Shown in pieces: positions 32,064 through 33,400 of a stretch of DNA of 33,400 nt (the stretch's first letter is position 1; every line of letters begins with the position of its first letter). The stretch lies in assembly GCA_050175155.1 (NCBI GenBank), contig JBFXJF010000025.1, positions 1 through 33,400 on the forward strand, read 5' to 3'. The notes beneath the pieces were generated by a model. That model had not been told where the DNA came from. It searched no databases and saw nothing but the letters and a program-made list of their open reading frames with translations. The translations under genes were made by a program, and so were the position numbers. The DNA comes from JBFXJF01 sp050175155 (lineage in GTDB: Bacteria > Bacillota > Bacilli > Tepidibacillales > Tepidibacillaceae).

Positions 32064-33400
32064 GTGACATTCGAGATTATTAGCGCTGTAAATATAAAAT
32101 CCAATTTGAAAGACTATACAGCTACTTATAATACTTTTAATTGGCAGGAAACCGAGAAGAACTTTACTTGGTACAATACTAATAAAGTAAATATTGCCTA
32201 CGAAGCGATTGATCGACACGCTAATAGCAATAGGCGCAATAAGATTGCTCTACATTATAAAGATTTTTACAGGACAGAAAGTTACACTTTTTTTGATTTG
32301 ATGGAATTATCCAATAGAGCAGGTAACATTTTAAAGACAAAAGCAAATGTTAAAAAAGGTGATAATGTCTTTATTTTTATGCCCCGAACACCTGAATTAT
32401 ACATATTATTGCTAGGGACAGTTAAACTAGGCGCAATAATCGGTCCTTTATTTGAAATCTTTATGGAAGATGCACTTCGTGTTCGTCTTGAGAATAGCCA
32501 AGCAAAAGTTTTAATAACTACTCCGGAATTATTGAAAAGAGTTCCATTAACTGATCTGCCATCAATAGAAAGCATAGTCCTAGTTGGAGAAAACATTGAA
32601 GAAAAAAATAAATTCATTGATTATTATAAAGAAATGAAAACAGTAAGTAGACCCTTTGATTTAGAATGGGTTGACCGTGAAGACGGTTATATCATCCATT
32701 ACACATCGGGTTCCACAGGAAAACCAAAAGGTGTCTGTCTTACTCACAATTCGATGATTCAACTTTACCAAACAGCAAAATGGGTGTTAGACCTAAAAGA
32801 TGATGATATATATTGGTGTACAGCAGACCCTGGATGGGTAACTGGAACAACTTATGGTATTCTTGCCCCATGGTTGTTGGGTGTTACTTCAGTAGTAACT
32901 GGAGACCGCTTTAATCCTGATGTTTGGTATAAGTTAATTGAAGAATATAATGTGAATGTTTGGTATAGTGCCCCAACAGCTTTTAGAATGCTAATGGGAG
33001 CAAATGAGGAAGTTACGAATAAATATGATTTGTCTTCATTGCGTAACATTTTAAGCGTTGGTGAACCACTTAACCCAGAAGTAATACGTTGGGCATTAAA
33101 AGTATTTAGACTGCCAATTCATGATACATGGTTTATGACTGAGACTGGAGCACAGATTATTTGCAATTATCCTTGTATGGATATTCGTTTAGGATCAATG
33201 GGCAAACCAATCCCCGGCATAGAAGCAGCTATTGTAGATAACAATGGAAAAGAATTACCTCCACTAACAAAAGGTAATCTAGCAATAAAAAAATATTGGC
33301 CATCAATAATGAGAATGATTTGGCAAAACAAAGAAAAATATGATTCTTATTTTATAGAAGATTGGTATATCTCTGGTGATTCTGCTTATATGGATGAGGA
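32064..33400 (+). CDS. acsA: Acetyl-CoA synthetase AcsA (partial, runs off window)
   Basis: The first 445 residues of an AMP-forming acetyl-CoA synthetase of about 570 aa; no stop occurs before the window end. It activates acetate to acetyl-CoA via acetyl-AMP. The P-loop-like motif YTSGSTGKPKG starts at residue 213; YWCTADPGWVTGTTYG, WYSAPTAFRML, SVGEPLNPEVI, TWFMTETGAQ and the start of the hinge WYISGDSAYMDE are all AcsA-like. The start is GTG (32064) with GGGGGAGA 5 nt upstream. The acetylatable lysine lies in the missing C-terminal part. Divergent acuABC is the classical Bacillus arrangement for its control by acetylation. Confidence 0.95.
   Translation, partial: MTFEIISAVNIKSNLKDYTATYNTFNWQETEKNFTWYNTNKVNIAYEAIDRHANSNRRNKIALHYKDFYRTESYTFFDLMELSNRAGNILKTKANVKKGDNVFIFMPRTPELYILLLGTVKLGAIIGPLFEIFMEDALRVRLENSQAKVLITTPELLKRVPLTDLPSIESIVLVGENIEEKNKFIDYYKEMKTVSRPFDLEWVDREDGYIIHYTSGSTGKPKGVCLTHNSMIQLYQTAKWVLDLKDDDIYWCTADPGWVTGTTYGILAPWLLGVTSVVTGDRFNPDVWYKLIEEYNVNVWYSAPTAFRMLMGANEEVTNKYDLSSLRNILSVGEPLNPEVIRWALKVFRLPIHDTWFMTETGAQIICNYPCMDIRLGSMGKPIPGIEAAIVDNNGKELPPLTKGNLAIKKYWPSIMRMIWQNKEKYDSYFIEDWYISGDSAYMDE

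Noticed and set aside
32282..33049. Minus-strand open frames opposite acsA
   Set aside because: They are shadows of the strongly conserved acsA reading frame.
1..33400. CRISPR arrays, rRNA, tRNA, prophage or transposase genes
   Set aside because: I looked for regular repeats, tRNA-like cloverleaf ends and transposase motifs and saw none; the only repeat element is the palindrome at 136-257.

Overview
The window is AT-rich DNA (by eye roughly one third G+C) from a low-GC Firmicute. Several genes are typical of spore-forming Bacilli: an RsfA-like prespore regulator, a YhcN/YlaJ-type spore lipoprotein, an SR1P-like peptide next to speA, and the acuABC/acsA locus. These sit beside genes more typical of anaerobes: an ahbC/ahbD radical-SAM pair for siroheme-dependent heme synthesis, and a 2-hydroxyacyl-CoA dehydratase-type Fe-S protein with its ATP-dependent activator. 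An anaerobic or facultative member of the Bacillales fits best. This is an inference; no species is claimed.

Layout. 1-314 holds a nested palindromic element between two copies of a terminator-like hairpin. 315-3058 is a minus-strand unit: small membrane protein, ahbC, ahbD. 3225-5434 carries an RsfA-like regulator, an Spx-family protein and, divergent from spx, an HTH regulator with a cysteine-rich C-terminus. 5509-8433 (minus) is an MBL hydrolase / CapA-like / MidA-like operon. 8640-9209 is a YhcN-type lipoprotein. 9236-13013 (minus) is typA-nfo-LCP. 13336-15000 is speA and a convergent SR1P-like peptide. 15154-17551 (minus) is a Y-family polymerase / YolD / lipase operon with a LexA-type box at its promoter. 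17697-20743 carries a CBS protein, a DUF1292 protein, an M23 peptidase and a stalk-domain protein. 21012-24893 (plus) carries a superoxide dismutase, a PilZ protein, a chemoreceptor and a 47-aa ORF. 24932-29098 (minus) is a six-gene operon: HgdB-like, HgdC-like, queD, queE, folE, queC. 29351-33400 is acuABC, divergent from acsA, which runs off the window.

The most interesting part is the six-gene operon. FolE, QueD, QueE and QueC together make preQ0 from GTP. The two genes translationally joined ahead of them encode a single-subunit dehydratase/double-cubane-type Fe-S protein with three matching cysteines, and its ASKHA ATPase activator. No preQ0 reductase (queF) or epoxyqueuosine reductase (queG/queH) is present in the window. 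An ATP-driven low-potential reductase acting in queuosine synthesis is therefore a testable hypothesis. The leader of this operon is also unusual. It has a plausible promoter, a hairpin whose loop is complementary over 8 nt to an upstream segment (pseudoknot), alternative helices, and an intrinsic terminator about 55 nt before the first gene. I recognise no known riboswitch class in it.

Several promoters carry inverted repeats that look like operators: the ahb unit, the polymerase operon, SR1P and acuA.
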